A DNA stretch of 62,837 nt from Thiotrichales bacterium. Lineage in GTDB: Bacteria > Pseudomonadota > Gammaproteobacteria > Beggiatoales > Beggiatoaceae. The translations under genes and the position numbers were made by a program. The notes below the pieces were generated by a model. The model saw only the letters and a program-made list of their open reading frames with translations. It was not told where the DNA came from and did no database searches. This document shows, piece by piece, positions 46,085-58,424 of the stretch (position 1 is the first letter of the stretch; each line of letters starts with the position of its first letter). Where the stretch lies: the NCBI GenBank assembly GCA_016744475.1, contig JADGEH010000017.1, positions 1-62,837 of the forward strand, read 5' to 3'.

Positions 46085-47539
46085 ATGCACTTAACTTATC
46101 CCCCACTCCTGCGCCAGCAAGCTTATATCAATGGGCATTGGCTGAGCGCTCAAGATAACGCCACCCTGCCTGTCACTAATCCAGCCACGGGTAAAATCAT
46201 CACTCATGTGCCCAATTTAGGCGCATCAGACACCCGTTTAGCCATTACCGCAGCACAAGCAGCGTGGCCGGCTTGGCGAGCATTCAGTGCGAAGCAACGC
46301 GGGGCGATATTGCAGCGTTGGTATGCCTTAATTCAACAACATGCTGAAGATTTGGCGTTACTCATCACCACCGAACAAGGCAAACCGCTGACAGAAGCCT
46401 TGGGTGAGGTGAAATATGGCGCGAGCTTTATTGAGTGGTTTGCTGAAGAAGCTAAACGAGTGTATGGCGATATTATCCCCGCAGCCACTGCTGATCGCCG
46501 TCTTTTAATGCTCAAACAGCCGATTGGCGTGGTCGCAGCCATCACTCCGTGGAATTTTCCCTTAGCCATGATCACACGCAAATGTGCGCCTGCACTGGCG
46601 GCAGGCTGTCCAGTGGTGATTAAACCCGCCGAAAGCACGCCGCTCACCGCCTTGGCTTTAGCACACTTAGCCGAGCAAGCCGGGTTTCCTGCGGGGGTGT
46701 TTAATATCGTCACCGGAATGCCCGCGCCCATTGGTGAAGAATTAACCCGTCACCCTTTAGTGCGCAAACTTTCATTTACCGGATCAACCGCCACCGGGCG
46801 CTTATTAATGCGTCAATGTGCCGATACGATTAAAAAAGTCTCTTTAGAATTGGGCGGTAACGCGCCTTTTATCGTGTTTGAAGACGCTGATCTGGAAGCC
46901 GCTGTGGCGGGAGCGATTGCTTCAAAATACCGCAATGCCGGACAAACCTGCGTTTGTGCCAATCGTTTACTGGTGCAAGACAGCATTTATGAGGCTTTTG
47001 CCGAGAAACTCGCCGCCGCAGTACAACCGCTTAAAGTCGGCAACGGCTTAGAAGAAGGCACCCAACAAGGCCCACTCATCAACGACGCAGCGGTAGAAAA
47101 AGTGGAAGCTTATATCCAAGATGCCCAACAAAAAGGCGCAAAAATTCTGTGCGGTGGGCAACGTCATGATTTAGGCGGCACCTTCTTTCAACCCACGGTA
47201 TTGCTAGATGTCACTGCTAATATGCGCGTCGCCAACGAAGAAATCTTCGGCCCTGTCGCGCCTTTATTTCGTTTTCAGCATGAACAAGAAGCTATTGATA
47301 TGGCGAACGCCACAGAATATGGTTTAGCCGCCTATTTTTATAGCCGTGATATTGGGCGCGTCTGGCGTGTATCTGAAGCGTTGGAATACGGCATTGTGGG
47401 GGTCAATGAAGGCATTGTCTCGACCGAAGTCGCCCCGTTTGGCGGCATGAAAGAATCTGGCTTAGGCCGCGAAGGCGGGCGTTATGGTATGGATGAATTT
47501 CTGGAAATGAAGTATGTCTGTATGGGGGGATTGGAGTAG
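46085..47539 (+). CDS. gabD: Succinate-semialdehyde dehydrogenase (NAD(P)+)
   Basis: This 484-residue aldehyde dehydrogenase starts MHLTYPPLLRQQAYINGHWL. The cofactor site is ITPWNFPLAMITRKCAPALA, catalytic Glu is in LELGGNAPFIVFEDAD (about 256-271), and catalytic Cys is in GQTCVCANRLLVQ (about 287-299). The GabD-type double Cys (TCVC) and overall pattern favour succinate-semialdehyde over other substrates. Its product feeds the sdh/suc genes nearby. No gabT is adjacent. The ribosome site is poor. Confidence 0.92.
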   Translation: MHLTYPPLLRQQAYINGHWLSAQDNATLPVTNPATGKIITHVPNLGASDTRLAITAAQAAWPAWRAFSAKQRGAILQRWYALIQQHAEDLALLITTEQGKPLTEALGEVKYGASFIEWFAEEAKRVYGDIIPAATADRRLLMLKQPIGVVAAITPWNFPLAMITRKCAPALAAGCPVVIKPAESTPLTALALAHLAEQAGFPAGVFNIVTGMPAPIGEELTRHPLVRKLSFTGSTATGRLLMRQCADTIKKVSLELGGNAPFIVFEDADLEAAVAGAIASKYRNAGQTCVCANRLLVQDSIYEAFAEKLAAAVQPLKVGNGLEEGTQQGPLINDAAVEKVEAYIQDAQQKGAKILCGGQRHDLGGTFFQPTVLLDVTANMRVANEEIFGPVAPLFRFQHEQEAIDMANATEYGLAAYFYSRDIGRVWRVSEALEYGIVGVNEGIVSTEVAPFGGMKESGLGREGGRYGMDEFLEMKYVCMGGLE

Positions 47540-47729
47540 TTCAATAGACTGGTTGCGAGGCGGATAAGATGTGTTTTTTGCGCAAAATGGCAGAGGATGG
47601 CGCAAAAAGACGTGCCTTACCCGCCTTGCGGGTTTACGTTCGGGTCAAGCGGGCAAACTTTGGCTTACAAATTTTTCGTTCACTTCACCGTTTGTATTGC
47701 CGCTCAATAAAACCTGTCTTAATACCCAC
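47540..47729. other. Intergenic remnant region before prpB
   Basis: It begins with a decayed family A end (AATAGACTGGTTGCGAGGCG at about 47543). About 47570-47700 encodes nothing convincing in any frame. Confidence 0.45.
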
Positions 47730-47741
47730 ATTGTCGACAAT
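47730..47741. promoter_or_regulatory. Upstream operator ATTGTCGACAAT
   Basis: A perfect 12-base palindrome, identical to the one at 47782-47793. The centres are 52 bases apart, about five DNA turns. From memory this matches the motif of GntR-type propionate regulators (PrpQ-like) of proteobacteria; the regulator gene is not in the window. Confidence 0.75.
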
Positions 47742-47755
47742 TTACCTATATTTTA

Positions 47756-47784
47756 TTGACGAACAAAAAAATTAAACATATATT
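47756..47784 (+). promoter_or_regulatory. Sigma70-type promoter of prpBC
   Basis: TTGACG (47756-47761), a 17-base spacer, then TATATT (47779-47784). The downstream operator overlaps the -10 box and the probable start site, the expected layout for repression. Confidence 0.7.
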
Positions 47785-47793
47785 GTCGACAAT
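47782..47793. promoter_or_regulatory. Downstream operator ATTGTCGACAAT overlapping the -10 box
   Basis: Second perfect copy of the palindrome, 128 bases before the prpB start codon. Its first three bases lie within the TATATT hexamer. Confidence 0.75.
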
Positions 47794-47921
47794 TACTCCT
47801 GAGACACCACTTCTCAGCGCTTTATTAGGATGCGATGACTGCGAGTGCCGCTGCCACCATCGCTGATACGGTTCGTGCTTCACTGCATCCTCTGTCTTTA
47901 GATAACGGATAAGGAAAAATC

Positions 47922-48803
47922 ATGAGTCTTCCATCACCGGGAAAACAATTCCGCGAGCTGGTCGCCACTGAAAAACCCCTGCAATGCGTGGGCGCTATCA
48001 ACGCTTATCACGCTCGCATGGCACAAGCTTCAGGGTTTAAATCGTTATACATTTCCGGTGGAGGCGTCGCTGCGGGTTCTTGTGGCATTCCAGACTTAGG
48101 TATCACCACGCTAGAAGACGTGCTGACGGACTTGCGTCGCATCACCGATGTTACTGATTTACCCGTGTTAGTCGATATAGATGTCGGTTGGGGTGGGGCG
48201 TTTAATATTGCGCGAGCCATTCGTGCTATGACCAAAATGGGTGCCGCAGCCGTCCATATTGAAGATCAAGTGATGCAAAAACGTTGTGGACATCGCCCCA
48301 ATAAAGCCATTGTTTCTCAAGGAGAAATGGTGGATCGCATTAAAGCGGCTGTAGACGCAAAAACAGACCCTGATTTTGTCATCATGGCACGTACTGACGC
48401 GCTTGCTGTTGAAGGGTTACAATCTGCTGTGGATCGCGCTTGTGCTTGCGTAGAAGCCGGGGCTGATATGATTTTCCCTGAAGCCATCACCGATTTAGAC
48501 ATGTATCAACAATTTGCGGATGCGGTGAAAGTCCCTATCTTGGCAAATATTACCGAATTTGGCTCAACGCCTTTGTTCACCACCGAACAACTCGCTTCAG
48601 CCAATGTCAGCATCGCACTCTATCCTCTGTCTGCTTTCCGCGCTGCCAATGCGGCGGCATTAAAGGTTTACCAAACCTTGATCGCTGAAGGCACCCAACA
48701 AAATGTTGTAGACACGATGCAAACCCGTGCAGAACTGTATGATTATTTGAACTACCATAGTTTTGAACAAAAATTAGATGCCCTATTTACAGAAGGAGCT
48801 TAA
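47922..48803 (+). CDS. prpB: 2-methylisocitrate lyase
   Basis: This 293-residue enzyme cleaves 2-methylisocitrate to pyruvate and succinate in the methylcitrate cycle. The PEP-mutase/isocitrate-lyase fold has [38 protein letters not shown] and the active-site loop [13 protein letters not shown] (about 121-133). The start has AAGGAAAAATC upstream. prpC follows after three bases. Confidence 0.97.
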   Translation: MSLPSPGKQFRELVATEKPLQCVGAINAYHARMAQASGFKSLYISGGGVAAGSCGIPDLGITTLEDVLTDLRRITDVTDLPVLVDIDVGWGGAFNIARAIRAMTKMGAAAVHIEDQVMQKRCGHRPNKAIVSQGEMVDRIKAAVDAKTDPDFVIMARTDALAVEGLQSAVDRACACVEAGADMIFPEAITDLDMYQQFADAVKVPILANITEFGSTPLFTTEQLASANVSIALYPLSAFRAANAAALKVYQTLIAEGTQQNVVDTMQTRAELYDYLNYHSFEQKLDALFTEGA

Positions 48804-48806
48804 ACC

Positions 48807-49952
48807 ATGAGTGAGCAAGTTTTACCTAAAGCTAAAAAATCCGTAGCCCTGTCCGGTACCGCCGCAGGCAACACCGCCATCTGCACCGTCGGTCGTAAAG
48901 GCAACGACTTACACTACCGGGGTTACGACATTCTCGATTTTGCAGAAACCGCTGAATTTGAAGAAATCGCCCACCTGCTAGTACATGGTCATCTACCTAA
49001 TCAAGCCGAACTCAGCGCTTATAAAGCCAAATTAAAATCCCTGCGTGGCCTGCCACAAGCTGTCAAACAAGTCATGGAAGCGTTGCCTCCAACCGCTCAT
49101 CCTATGGATGTGATGCGTACCGCGTGTTCGGTGATGGGCAGTTGCTTACCCGAAGCCGAAGCGCATCCCGCCGCAGAAGCTCGCCAGATCACTGACCGCT
49201 TAATGGCCAGCCTCGGTTCAGCGCTGCTGTACTGGTATCACTTCGCACTCAACGGCAAACGCATTGATGTTGAGACTGACGAGGACTCGCTGGGCGCTCA
49301 CTTCCTGCATTTGCTGCACGGCGAAAAACCTAAAGAGTCCTGGGTGCGCGCCATGCACACCTCCTTAACTCTTTATGCAGAACATGAATTCAACGCCTCC
49401 ACCTTCACTGGACGAGTCATTGCGGGCACCAACTCCGACATGTATTCCGCTATCACTGGTGCTATCGGTGCGTTACGCGGACCTAAACATGGGGGAGCTA
49501 ACGAAGTCGCTTTCCGCATTCAAAGCCGTTACAACACACCTGACGAAGCTGAAGAAGATATTCGTGAGCGTGTGGGTCGCAAAGAAATTGTGATTGGTTT
49601 TGGGCATCCGGTTTACACCGTTGGCGATCCGCGTAATGAAGTGATCAAACGAGTCGCCAAACAATTATCCGAAGAAGCGGGCAATACCAAAATGTACGAT
49701 GTGGCTGAACGCTTAGAAAGCGTGATGTGGGACGTTAAGAAAATGTTCCCCAACTTGGATTGGTTTTCAGCGGTGTCTTACAACCAAATGGGCGTGCCCA
49801 CCGACATGTTCACTCCTTTATTCGTCATAGCCCGTATGACAGGTTGGGGAGCGCATGTGATCGAGCAACGCGAAGACGGCAAAATCATCCGTCCTTCCGC
49901 CAATTACACAGGCCCTGAAGGCTTAAAATACGCACCTATTGAGCAACGCTAA
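48807..49952 (+). CDS. prpC: 2-methylcitrate synthase
   Basis: This 381-residue enzyme condenses propionyl-CoA and oxaloacetate. Citrate-synthase motifs: [13 protein letters not shown], the His in [12 protein letters not shown] (about 225-236), [18 protein letters not shown] (His and general region about 266-283), and [20 protein letters not shown]. Short length without the N-terminal extension of GltA and position after prpB support PrpC. prpD/acnD do not follow; a terminator closes the unit, so the aconitase-like steps are encoded elsewhere. Confidence 0.95.
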   Translation: MSEQVLPKAKKSVALSGTAAGNTAICTVGRKGNDLHYRGYDILDFAETAEFEEIAHLLVHGHLPNQAELSAYKAKLKSLRGLPQAVKQVMEALPPTAHPMDVMRTACSVMGSCLPEAEAHPAAEARQITDRLMASLGSALLYWYHFALNGKRIDVETDEDSLGAHFLHLLHGEKPKESWVRAMHTSLTLYAEHEFNASTFTGRVIAGTNSDMYSAITGAIGALRGPKHGGANEVAFRIQSRYNTPDEAEEDIRERVGRKEIVIGFGHPVYTVGDPRNEVIKRVAKQLSEEAGNTKMYDVAERLESVMWDVKKMFPNLDWFSAVSYNQMGVPTDMFTPLFVIARMTGWGAHVIEQREDGKIIRPSANYTGPEGLKYAPIEQR

Positions 49953-49991
49953 AATTGGGCTACCTCTTCTGCGTAAAGAAGAATAAGTCGC

Positions 49992-50029
49992 CATAAAAAA
50001 AACGCCTTTAAAGGCGTTTTTTTTATGGC
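49992..50029 (+). terminator. Terminator after prpC
   Basis: CCATAAAAAAAACGCCTTT-AAAGGCGTTTTTTTTATGG is a perfect palindrome with a long T run, 39 bases past the prpC stop. Confidence 0.92.
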
Positions 50030-50230
50030 ACATCAAATCATCGCTATAGCTTGCTCAATGCTTATAACGGGTTGTTTTTATATACAGCATATTGTCATTG
50101 TTGCATCGTCTGCATCTACGATATTCCCCACTCATTTCTCTGCCTGAATAATCAGCACGATTCAGCACAAAATGACTTAGAATAGCGCTTCCCATATTTT
50201 CTCTCTGTCTGCTCATCAAAGGGACCACTT

Positions 50231-52639
50231 ATGAACAAGCTGCGCTTATTTTTTCTATTTTTGCTGTATTACGGCACCTTAAATTCTCTGGTTTTTGCTG
50301 AGGTGGTGACTGATGGTAGCTTAGGGGCGGCGCTTCAGTTAAGCGGGCCTGATTACGCCATTGGCGCTGATTTGGGGCAACAACAAGGCAATAATCTCTT
50401 TCACAGTTTTCAAAGCTTTAATTTAGAGGCGACAGAAAGCGCCATTTTTTCTGGGGCTGAGACGGTAGAGAATATCGTTAGCCGCGTCACAGGCGGCAAT
50501 TCATCTTTTATTGATGGCGTTCTGGGCAGCGACATCAGCGGTGCCAATTTATATTTTCTCAATCCCGCAGGGTTGATGTTTGGCCCTAATGCGGCCTTAG
50601 ACCTGACGGGTTCTTTCCACGCCAGCACGGCGGATGCACTGCATTTTGCCGATGGAGAGCAGTTTCAGGCCACGAATCCTGAGCAAAGTCAGTTTAGTAG
50701 TGCAGCTCCCAGTGCCTTTGGTTTTTTTGATGATTCTCCCGCAGCTTTGAGCATTGATGGCAGCGATTTAATCTTGCCTACTAGACAAACCTTGTCATTC
50801 ATTTCTGGTGATTTATCTATCAACAATGATAGTTTCTTAGTGGCTCGAAGCGGACGCATCAATCTCGCCAGTGTTTCAGGTTCAGGAGAAGTCTTGATGC
50901 AAGAAAATGATTTAGTCATGAATGCACCGGGTGGAAACATTCATATCCATAGAACTAAATTAAACATTGAGTCCAGCACGTTGTCACCTGCGGGGGGTGC
51001 TTTGTATGCGCGTGCCGCTGATATTACGCTGAATGAAAGTGGTATCTCTTCAACTACAATCACTTTGGCAGGTAAAGATATTGATATTCAAGCGGATCGC
51101 GTGAATATTGAAAACGGCACATTGATAACGACCACTTCTACGGGTGGGGGGCAAAGTGGTTCTATCCGTATTACGGCCACTGAGCGCATCAGTGCCTCCG
51201 GCGTAGCGCAAGCCGCTTTTGATCCCAATAGCCAAGGACGTTTCACGATAAACCCAGGCAACGCGCCCTCGATTAAGGCAAATGCTGGTATTCCTGGTTT
51301 TCTATTGTCGGGCGATGCGGGAGAAATCACTTTGCAAGCTCCGGTGATTGAATTAAAAGACGGGGCTTCTTTAGGTACCAATAGCTATACACCCGCTGCG
51401 GGAGGAACAATTAATTTAATCGCTGAACAATCCTTAAGCATTAGTGGTGAAAATGATCTGGTTACGACGTCTGTCTCCAGTAATGCATCATCGAGAGGTA
51501 ATGCAGGCAATATCAATATTCAAGCAGGACAGTTTGAGTTACTCAATGGTGCAAACATCTCCACAGAAGCTCAGAGTTCAGGTCTAGGTGGTGATATTTT
51601 TATCCAAGCCGATAGCATCAATATAGCCGGATTAGATAGCTTTGGTTTCGGTAGCTTCATTGCCGCCAACGCTTCAGGCACAGCCCCGAATGCAGGCGCA
51701 GGGGGCACAGTCACCTTAAACGCGAATAACATCCATTTCAGCGATGGTGCTCAAGTCGCCAATGCCACTTTTGGGCCCGCACCTGGTGGCGATATTATTG
51801 TTAATGCCACGGAAAACTTGGTGTTTGAGGGCAAAGATGCCAGTGATCCTGACTTTCCTTATTTAAGTGGTCTTAACTCCGCTGTGCAGGCTGAAGATAC
51901 CGCCACAGGTTTAGGCGGCAACATCGACATCACCGCAGGACATCTACAAGTATTGGATGGGGCTGAACTCACGGTCGGTACATTCAGCTTTGGCAACGGC
52001 GGCAATATGAACATCACCGCTCAACAAGTCACGATGGACACGGGTGGTTTTATTACGGGTTTAAGTGATGGTTTAGGCGATGCGGGCAATATCACCATGA
52101 ACTTAAGCGGCGTGATGAATCTCAACAATGGGGCGGAAATTTCGACCAAAGCCAATGGCGCGAATGGTGGTAGTTTGGAAATTAATAGCTCGCATTACGT
52201 TTATGCGCAAAATAGTGCGATGACCACCAGCGTGATGGCACCCGATGGTCTGAGCAGCGGTAATGGCGGTAATATTATTTTGAACCCTGAATTTGTGGTG
52301 CAGAAAAACACGCCGATTATTGCTCGCGCCGAAAAAGGCAGCGGCGGTGATATTTTAATTAACACCACGGGCATTTATAAATTCCAACCCAAGCTGGCGA
52401 ATCCGATTGATGCGTCTTCGCGCTTTGGGGTGGATGGTGTGGTTGAAATCAATTCACCGGATGTCAATGTCACTGAAGCGGTGCTGGCGGTCTCCACTGA
52501 TTTTTTAGACGGCGACATCGTGTTACAAACGCCTTGCGCAAAACGTTCAGAACCCAGCAGTCGCTTTATCCTCAAAGAACGTCAAGGCGTGCCTAATCGC
52601 CAAGGTGATTGGACACCCACAGGCATTATTCTCGATTAA
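50231..52639 (+). CDS. TpsA-like filamentous haemagglutinin N-terminal domain protein
   Basis: This 802-residue exported protein has a signal peptide (about 1-23), then a two-partner-secretion domain (about 25-270). That domain has GNNLFHSFQSFNLEATESAIF, NIVSRVTGG and GANLYFLNPAGLMFGPNAALDLTGSFHAS, where FLNPxGxxFG and FxSF are the TpsA hallmarks. The rest is a right-handed beta-helix of Gly/Asn/Ser-rich turns (GGNIxIxA repeats). No TpsB transporter gene is in the window. It is followed by the CHAT gene 94 bases downstream on the same strand, probably an operon. Confidence 0.9.
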   Translation: MNKLRLFFLFLLYYGTLNSLVFAEVVTDGSLGAALQLSGPDYAIGADLGQQQGNNLFHSFQSFNLEATESAIFSGAETVENIVSRVTGGNSSFIDGVLGSDISGANLYFLNPAGLMFGPNAALDLTGSFHASTADALHFADGEQFQATNPEQSQFSSAAPSAFGFFDDSPAALSIDGSDLILPTRQTLSFISGDLSINNDSFLVARSGRINLASVSGSGEVLMQENDLVMNAPGGNIHIHRTKLNIESSTLSPAGGALYARAADITLNESGISSTTITLAGKDIDIQADRVNIENGTLITTTSTGGGQSGSIRITATERISASGVAQAAFDPNSQGRFTINPGNAPSIKANAGIPGFLLSGDAGEITLQAPVIELKDGASLGTNSYTPAAGGTINLIAEQSLSISGENDLVTTSVSSNASSRGNAGNINIQAGQFELLNGANISTEAQSSGLGGDIFIQADSINIAGLDSFGFGSFIAANASGTAPNAGAGGTVTLNANNIHFSDGAQVANATFGPAPGGDIIVNATENLVFEGKDASDPDFPYLSGLNSAVQAEDTATGLGGNIDITAGHLQVLDGAELTVGTFSFGNGGNMNITAQQVTMDTGGFITGLSDGLGDAGNITMNLSGVMNLNNGAEISTKANGANGGSLEINSSHYVYAQNSAMTTSVMAPDGLSSGNGGNIILNPEFVVQKNTPIIARAEKGSGGDILINTTGIYKFQPKLANPIDASSRFGVDGVVEINSPDVNVTEAVLAVSTDFLDGDIVLQTPCAKRSEPSSRFILKERQGVPNRQGDWTPTGIILD

Positions 52640-52733
52640 ATCACTATCACTTTTCTCTCAACCTTGTCGGGTGATGTCATCCACCATCGCACTCACCCGA
52701 CCTACAAGACATCGCAAACAGGATGAACCCATC

Positions 52734-55022
52734 ATGTTAAAAATATTTTCTATACTCACGACTATTGTTCTGCTCAATATGTCCTCAATGGTCTCGGCGG
52801 CAGACCCAGCCGACGGCGACACCGCTTTTAAACAGGGGGATTTTCAGCAAGCCGCAGAAATTTGGACCGCCAGCCTTGATACTTTGATGGACGATCAAAC
52901 CCTTGAGCGTCTCAAATTAATGATGCGCTTGGGTGCGGTTTATCAATATTTAGGAATGCATTCAGAAGTGCTCAGCACTTTACAACAAGCCATGTTGCTG
53001 GCTGATGAATTAGGCCAACCGGCCTTACAAACTCGCGTGTTGACGCAAGCCAGTGATGCTTGGTTGGCGGTTGGTGAGATTGGCGGGGCTTTGAAAATGG
53101 CAAAAGACAGCGAAGCCATTGCCCGTGACATGCAGGATGCGCGTTTTCTGGCGGGCGCGTTAAACAATAAAGGCAATGCACAAAGTGCGTTGGGCTTATT
53201 TGAAGAAGCCCATCAAAGTTATCAAGAAGCGACAAAATTCGCGGCTCAAGCGAACGAAAATATCTTGCAAGGTAAAATTTTACTCAATTATTGCGATGCC
53301 ACGTTTAGCGCAGGTCTATTAGACGACTTCCAAACCCGCATGGGGGCTTTAGATACCCATCTACACAGCCTACCCGCCAGTTACGATAAAACCCATATTT
53401 TGATTTCTATGGGCATGTTGCTGGAACGTTGGCTGAAATTCCACCAACGCGAGCCACAACCTCAAAACATCGCCAACAAGATGCAAAGTTTAGCTGTACA
53501 AGCCTATCAACAAGCTGTGACCGATGCCGAAAAACTGGGCGGTTCACGTATCGCTTCAGTGGCTTACGGTTATTTAGGGGCTTTGTATGAACAACAATCG
53601 CGTCTGCAAGAAGCACAACAACTGACCCGCCAAGCGCTGTTTCATGCGCGTCAATTGTACGCACCAGACATTCTCTATCGTTGGGAATGGCAATTAGGAC
53701 GTTTGCTGTATGCCGATCATAAATTAGATGACGCAATTGCCGCTTATCAACGCGCGTTAGATATTTTAGAACCCATTCAAAACAACTTGGAATTGGGTTA
53801 TCGCACACCGCCAGAGAATTTCAATACAGGCGTGCGTCCGGTGTATTACGAACTGGCAGATTTACTGTTACGCAAAGCGGAAACCGCTTCAGATGTCGAT
53901 GCACAATTGCTAATGCGGGAAGCGCAGAGCACCGTAGAAAAAGTTAAACGAGTCGAATTGGAAAATTATTTCCAGGATGAATGCGTTGCACAATATGCCG
54001 CTAAAGCCCGTTCATTAGATGAAGTTGATCCTCATACGGCGATTGTTTATCCCATGACCTTGCCCAAACGTTTAGTCGTGTTACTGGGCATTGGTGGAGA
54101 GCTACAACAGTTTTCCACGCCCGTCCCTGGCAAGAAAGTGAATGAAGTGGTGTGGGATTTCCGCCGCCGTTTACAAACCCGTCCTGACAATGGTTTTCTA
54201 TACAATGCGTGGCAATTATACGATTGGATTATCCGTCCTCTTCGCCCCTCCTTAGACAGCAAACAAGTCGATACTTTAGTGGTGGTGCCGGATGCAGGCT
54301 TGCGCATGATTCCTTTTTCAACCTTACATGATGGCGAACGCTTCTTAATCGAAGACTATGCCTTAGCGCTCACTCCGGGTTTAAGCCTGACTGATCCCAA
54401 ACCGATTAATTGGGCTGAATCAGAATTCTTATTATTAGGTGTGGCTGATGCCGTGCAAAAATATCCGCCACTGCCAGGGGTGCCTAGCGAATTGCAATTT
54501 ATTCAAGACCTCACTCACGGAGACAAAATGCTGAATGCACAATATTCAGCCGAGTCTTTCCGCAATAAATTGCGCGCAAAAGAATACACCGTCATCCACA
54601 TGGCGACACATGGCGAGTTTAGTTCTGATCCTGAACATACCTATCTGCTGACCTATGAAAGCAAACTGAAAATCAACAAGTTGCAAGATATTATTGGCTT
54701 AGGCAAATTCCGCGAAAAACCCATTGAATTATTGACGCTGAGTGCTTGCCGTACAGCGGTCGGCGATGATCGCGCCGCATTAGGCTTAGCGGGCGTGGCG
54801 GTAAAGGCGGGAGCACGCAGTGCATTAGCCAGCTTATGGTTTGTGGATGATGAAGCCACCGCCAGCATGATGCGGGATTTTTACCGTCAAATCATGGACA
54901 GCAAACAAGAACTCACCAAAGCCCAAGCCTTGCGTAAAGTGCAGATGACATTGATTGCTCAAGATCGTTACTGGCACCCCTCCTACTGGGCACCTTTCTT
55001 ATTGATTGGCAACTGGTTGTAA
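52734..55022 (+). CDS. Exported TPR-CHAT protease-like protein
   Basis: This 763-residue protein has a signal peptide MLKIFSILTTIVLLNMSSMVSA. I choose the ATG at 52734, with AGGA upstream, over the longer frame inside the previous gene. TPR repeats span about 25-370 (GDFQQAAEIWTASLD, KLDDAIAAYQRALDIL). The CHAT domain (about 440-760) is a caspase-like fold with His626 in HMATHGEF and Cys672 in LTLSACRTAVGDD, both intact. CHAT-TPR proteins are caspase relatives; here the signal peptide places it outside the cytoplasm, beside a TpsA-like substrate it may process. Inference. Confidence 0.9.
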   Translation: MLKIFSILTTIVLLNMSSMVSAADPADGDTAFKQGDFQQAAEIWTASLDTLMDDQTLERLKLMMRLGAVYQYLGMHSEVLSTLQQAMLLADELGQPALQTRVLTQASDAWLAVGEIGGALKMAKDSEAIARDMQDARFLAGALNNKGNAQSALGLFEEAHQSYQEATKFAAQANENILQGKILLNYCDATFSAGLLDDFQTRMGALDTHLHSLPASYDKTHILISMGMLLERWLKFHQREPQPQNIANKMQSLAVQAYQQAVTDAEKLGGSRIASVAYGYLGALYEQQSRLQEAQQLTRQALFHARQLYAPDILYRWEWQLGRLLYADHKLDDAIAAYQRALDILEPIQNNLELGYRTPPENFNTGVRPVYYELADLLLRKAETASDVDAQLLMREAQSTVEKVKRVELENYFQDECVAQYAAKARSLDEVDPHTAIVYPMTLPKRLVVLLGIGGELQQFSTPVPGKKVNEVVWDFRRRLQTRPDNGFLYNAWQLYDWIIRPLRPSLDSKQVDTLVVVPDAGLRMIPFSTLHDGERFLIEDYALALTPGLSLTDPKPINWAESEFLLLGVADAVQKYPPLPGVPSELQFIQDLTHGDKMLNAQYSAESFRNKLRAKEYTVIHMATHGEFSSDPEHTYLLTYESKLKINKLQDIIGLGKFREKPIELLTLSACRTAVGDDRAALGLAGVAVKAGARSALASLWFVDDEATASMMRDFYRQIMDSKQELTKAQALRKVQMTLIAQDRYWHPSYWAPFLLIGNWL

Positions 55023-55027
55023 GCATA

Positions 55028-55063
55028 AAACAACAGGCCGTCTTGCTCCTGCTTGATGGCCTG
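55028..55063 (+). terminator. Hairpin after the CHAT gene
   Basis: AACAGGCCGTC and GATGGCCTGTT form a stem just past the stop codon; the tract after it is weakly T-rich. Confidence 0.5.
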
Positions 55064-55086
55064 TTCAGTTTTGATTGTGTTGTGTC

Positions 55087-55123
55087 AACCTTCCAGGTTT
55101 CAAAAACCTGGAAGGTTTTTTTG
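55087..55123. terminator. Strong hairpin with T run
   Basis: AACCTTCCAGGTTT-CAA-AAACCTGGAAGGTTTTTTT is a near-perfect stem followed by T residues. It could end the TpsA-CHAT transcript. The same type of CAGGTTT core occurs in the 34764 element. Confidence 0.65.
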
Positions 55124-55135
55124 ACTCAAAGACTG

Positions 55136-55210
55136 AGAGCCTATACGAAAATGGGATAATCGGCTGCAAACCCGCCTTTTTGGTCAGGTTTTCCGCTTTT
55201 GTTCAAAAAA
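55136..55210. repeat. Left half of a family B MITE
   Basis: AGAGCCTATACGAAAATGGG and the following core to CCGCTTTTGTTC match the copy at 38220. The right half is replaced by the 3' end of the Roc-COR gene. Confidence 0.65.
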
Positions 55211-55225
55211 ACGTATCCTGGCTTC

Positions 55226-57703
<2,478 letters not shown>

Positions 57704-57725
57704 TAATGATGTCCTGTGATGTGCG

Positions 57726-57859
57726 GTAGGTTGGGCTGAGCGTGGTAGCTTAGGCTGAGCACGAAGCCCAACATGGGGAATGCGCTATTGTGCCGTGTAT
57801 TTTGAGATGCCCAATATCCTTGTGTGGGGCTTCGCAAAAAGACGCTCAGCCCAACCTAC
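57726..57859. repeat. Inverted repeat GTAGGTTGGGCTGAGC
   Basis: GTAGGTTGGGCTGAGC at the left and GCTCAGCCCAACCTAC at the right bracket 100 bases. An internal AAGCCCAACAT belongs to the same repeat class. No gene lies inside. Confidence 0.65.
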
Positions 57860-58424
57860 AGGGAACGCAATACCGCCTTTTATTGCGCCCTTTCAGGGCT
57901 GGGTGGGTATCATCGTCCTACCCCAGGGCGTTGCCCTGGGCTAAGGGATGCCGCCCCGTTGGGGCTAAAATCCTTCACTGAATGGCAGTGACGCAAGGCG
58001 AATGGGAACCAGAGAAAATCTGGCCCCGCGAGTGTCGCTCACCCTTGTATAGGGACAATATTTCAGTTGTACTGGAGCTCAGTAGGGTGGGCAAAAGCCA
58101 TCCGTGATATTGAAAAAATATTTGAATTAACCACGGCGTGCCCACCATTTGAAAGTGATTGTCTCGTTCCCACGCTCTAGTGTCACTGCCATTAAGTTAA
58201 GCCAAGTAGCATTGCAAGCCATTGATTTTATTCCCCCTTCTCTGCTCACCACCCCTCAATCCCCTCCTGCGAGGAGGGGAGGTTAAGCGCTTAAACTTCA
58301 AGTCTTTTTTCTTAACTTAATGGCAGTGACGCTCTAGCGTGGGAATGCCGACGGTGCCGCTCTTGCGGCATGAATATCTTAATCGGGTTCCCTAACCTGA
58401 CCGACAGCAGGTGGTTGAGTAAAA
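57860..58424. other. Repeat-only gap
   Basis: About 57875-57985 is the hairpin block (CGCCCTTTCAGGGCTG, CCCAGGGCGTTGCCCTGGG, CCCCGTTGGGGC) seen at 6418 and 45330. 58049-58075 is a left end of the 34764-type element. About 58160-58350 carries GTTCCCACGCTCTAG and CTAGCGTGGGAATGC. These are separated by an inserted segment with ends CACTGCCATTAAGTTAAG and CTTAACTTAATGGCAGTG, containing CCCCTCC/GGAGGGG. No gene is seen. Confidence 0.6.

Noticed and set aside
47569..47775. Small plus-strand frames between gabD and prpB
   Set aside because: They overlap repeat remnants and the operator/promoter region and show no family pattern.
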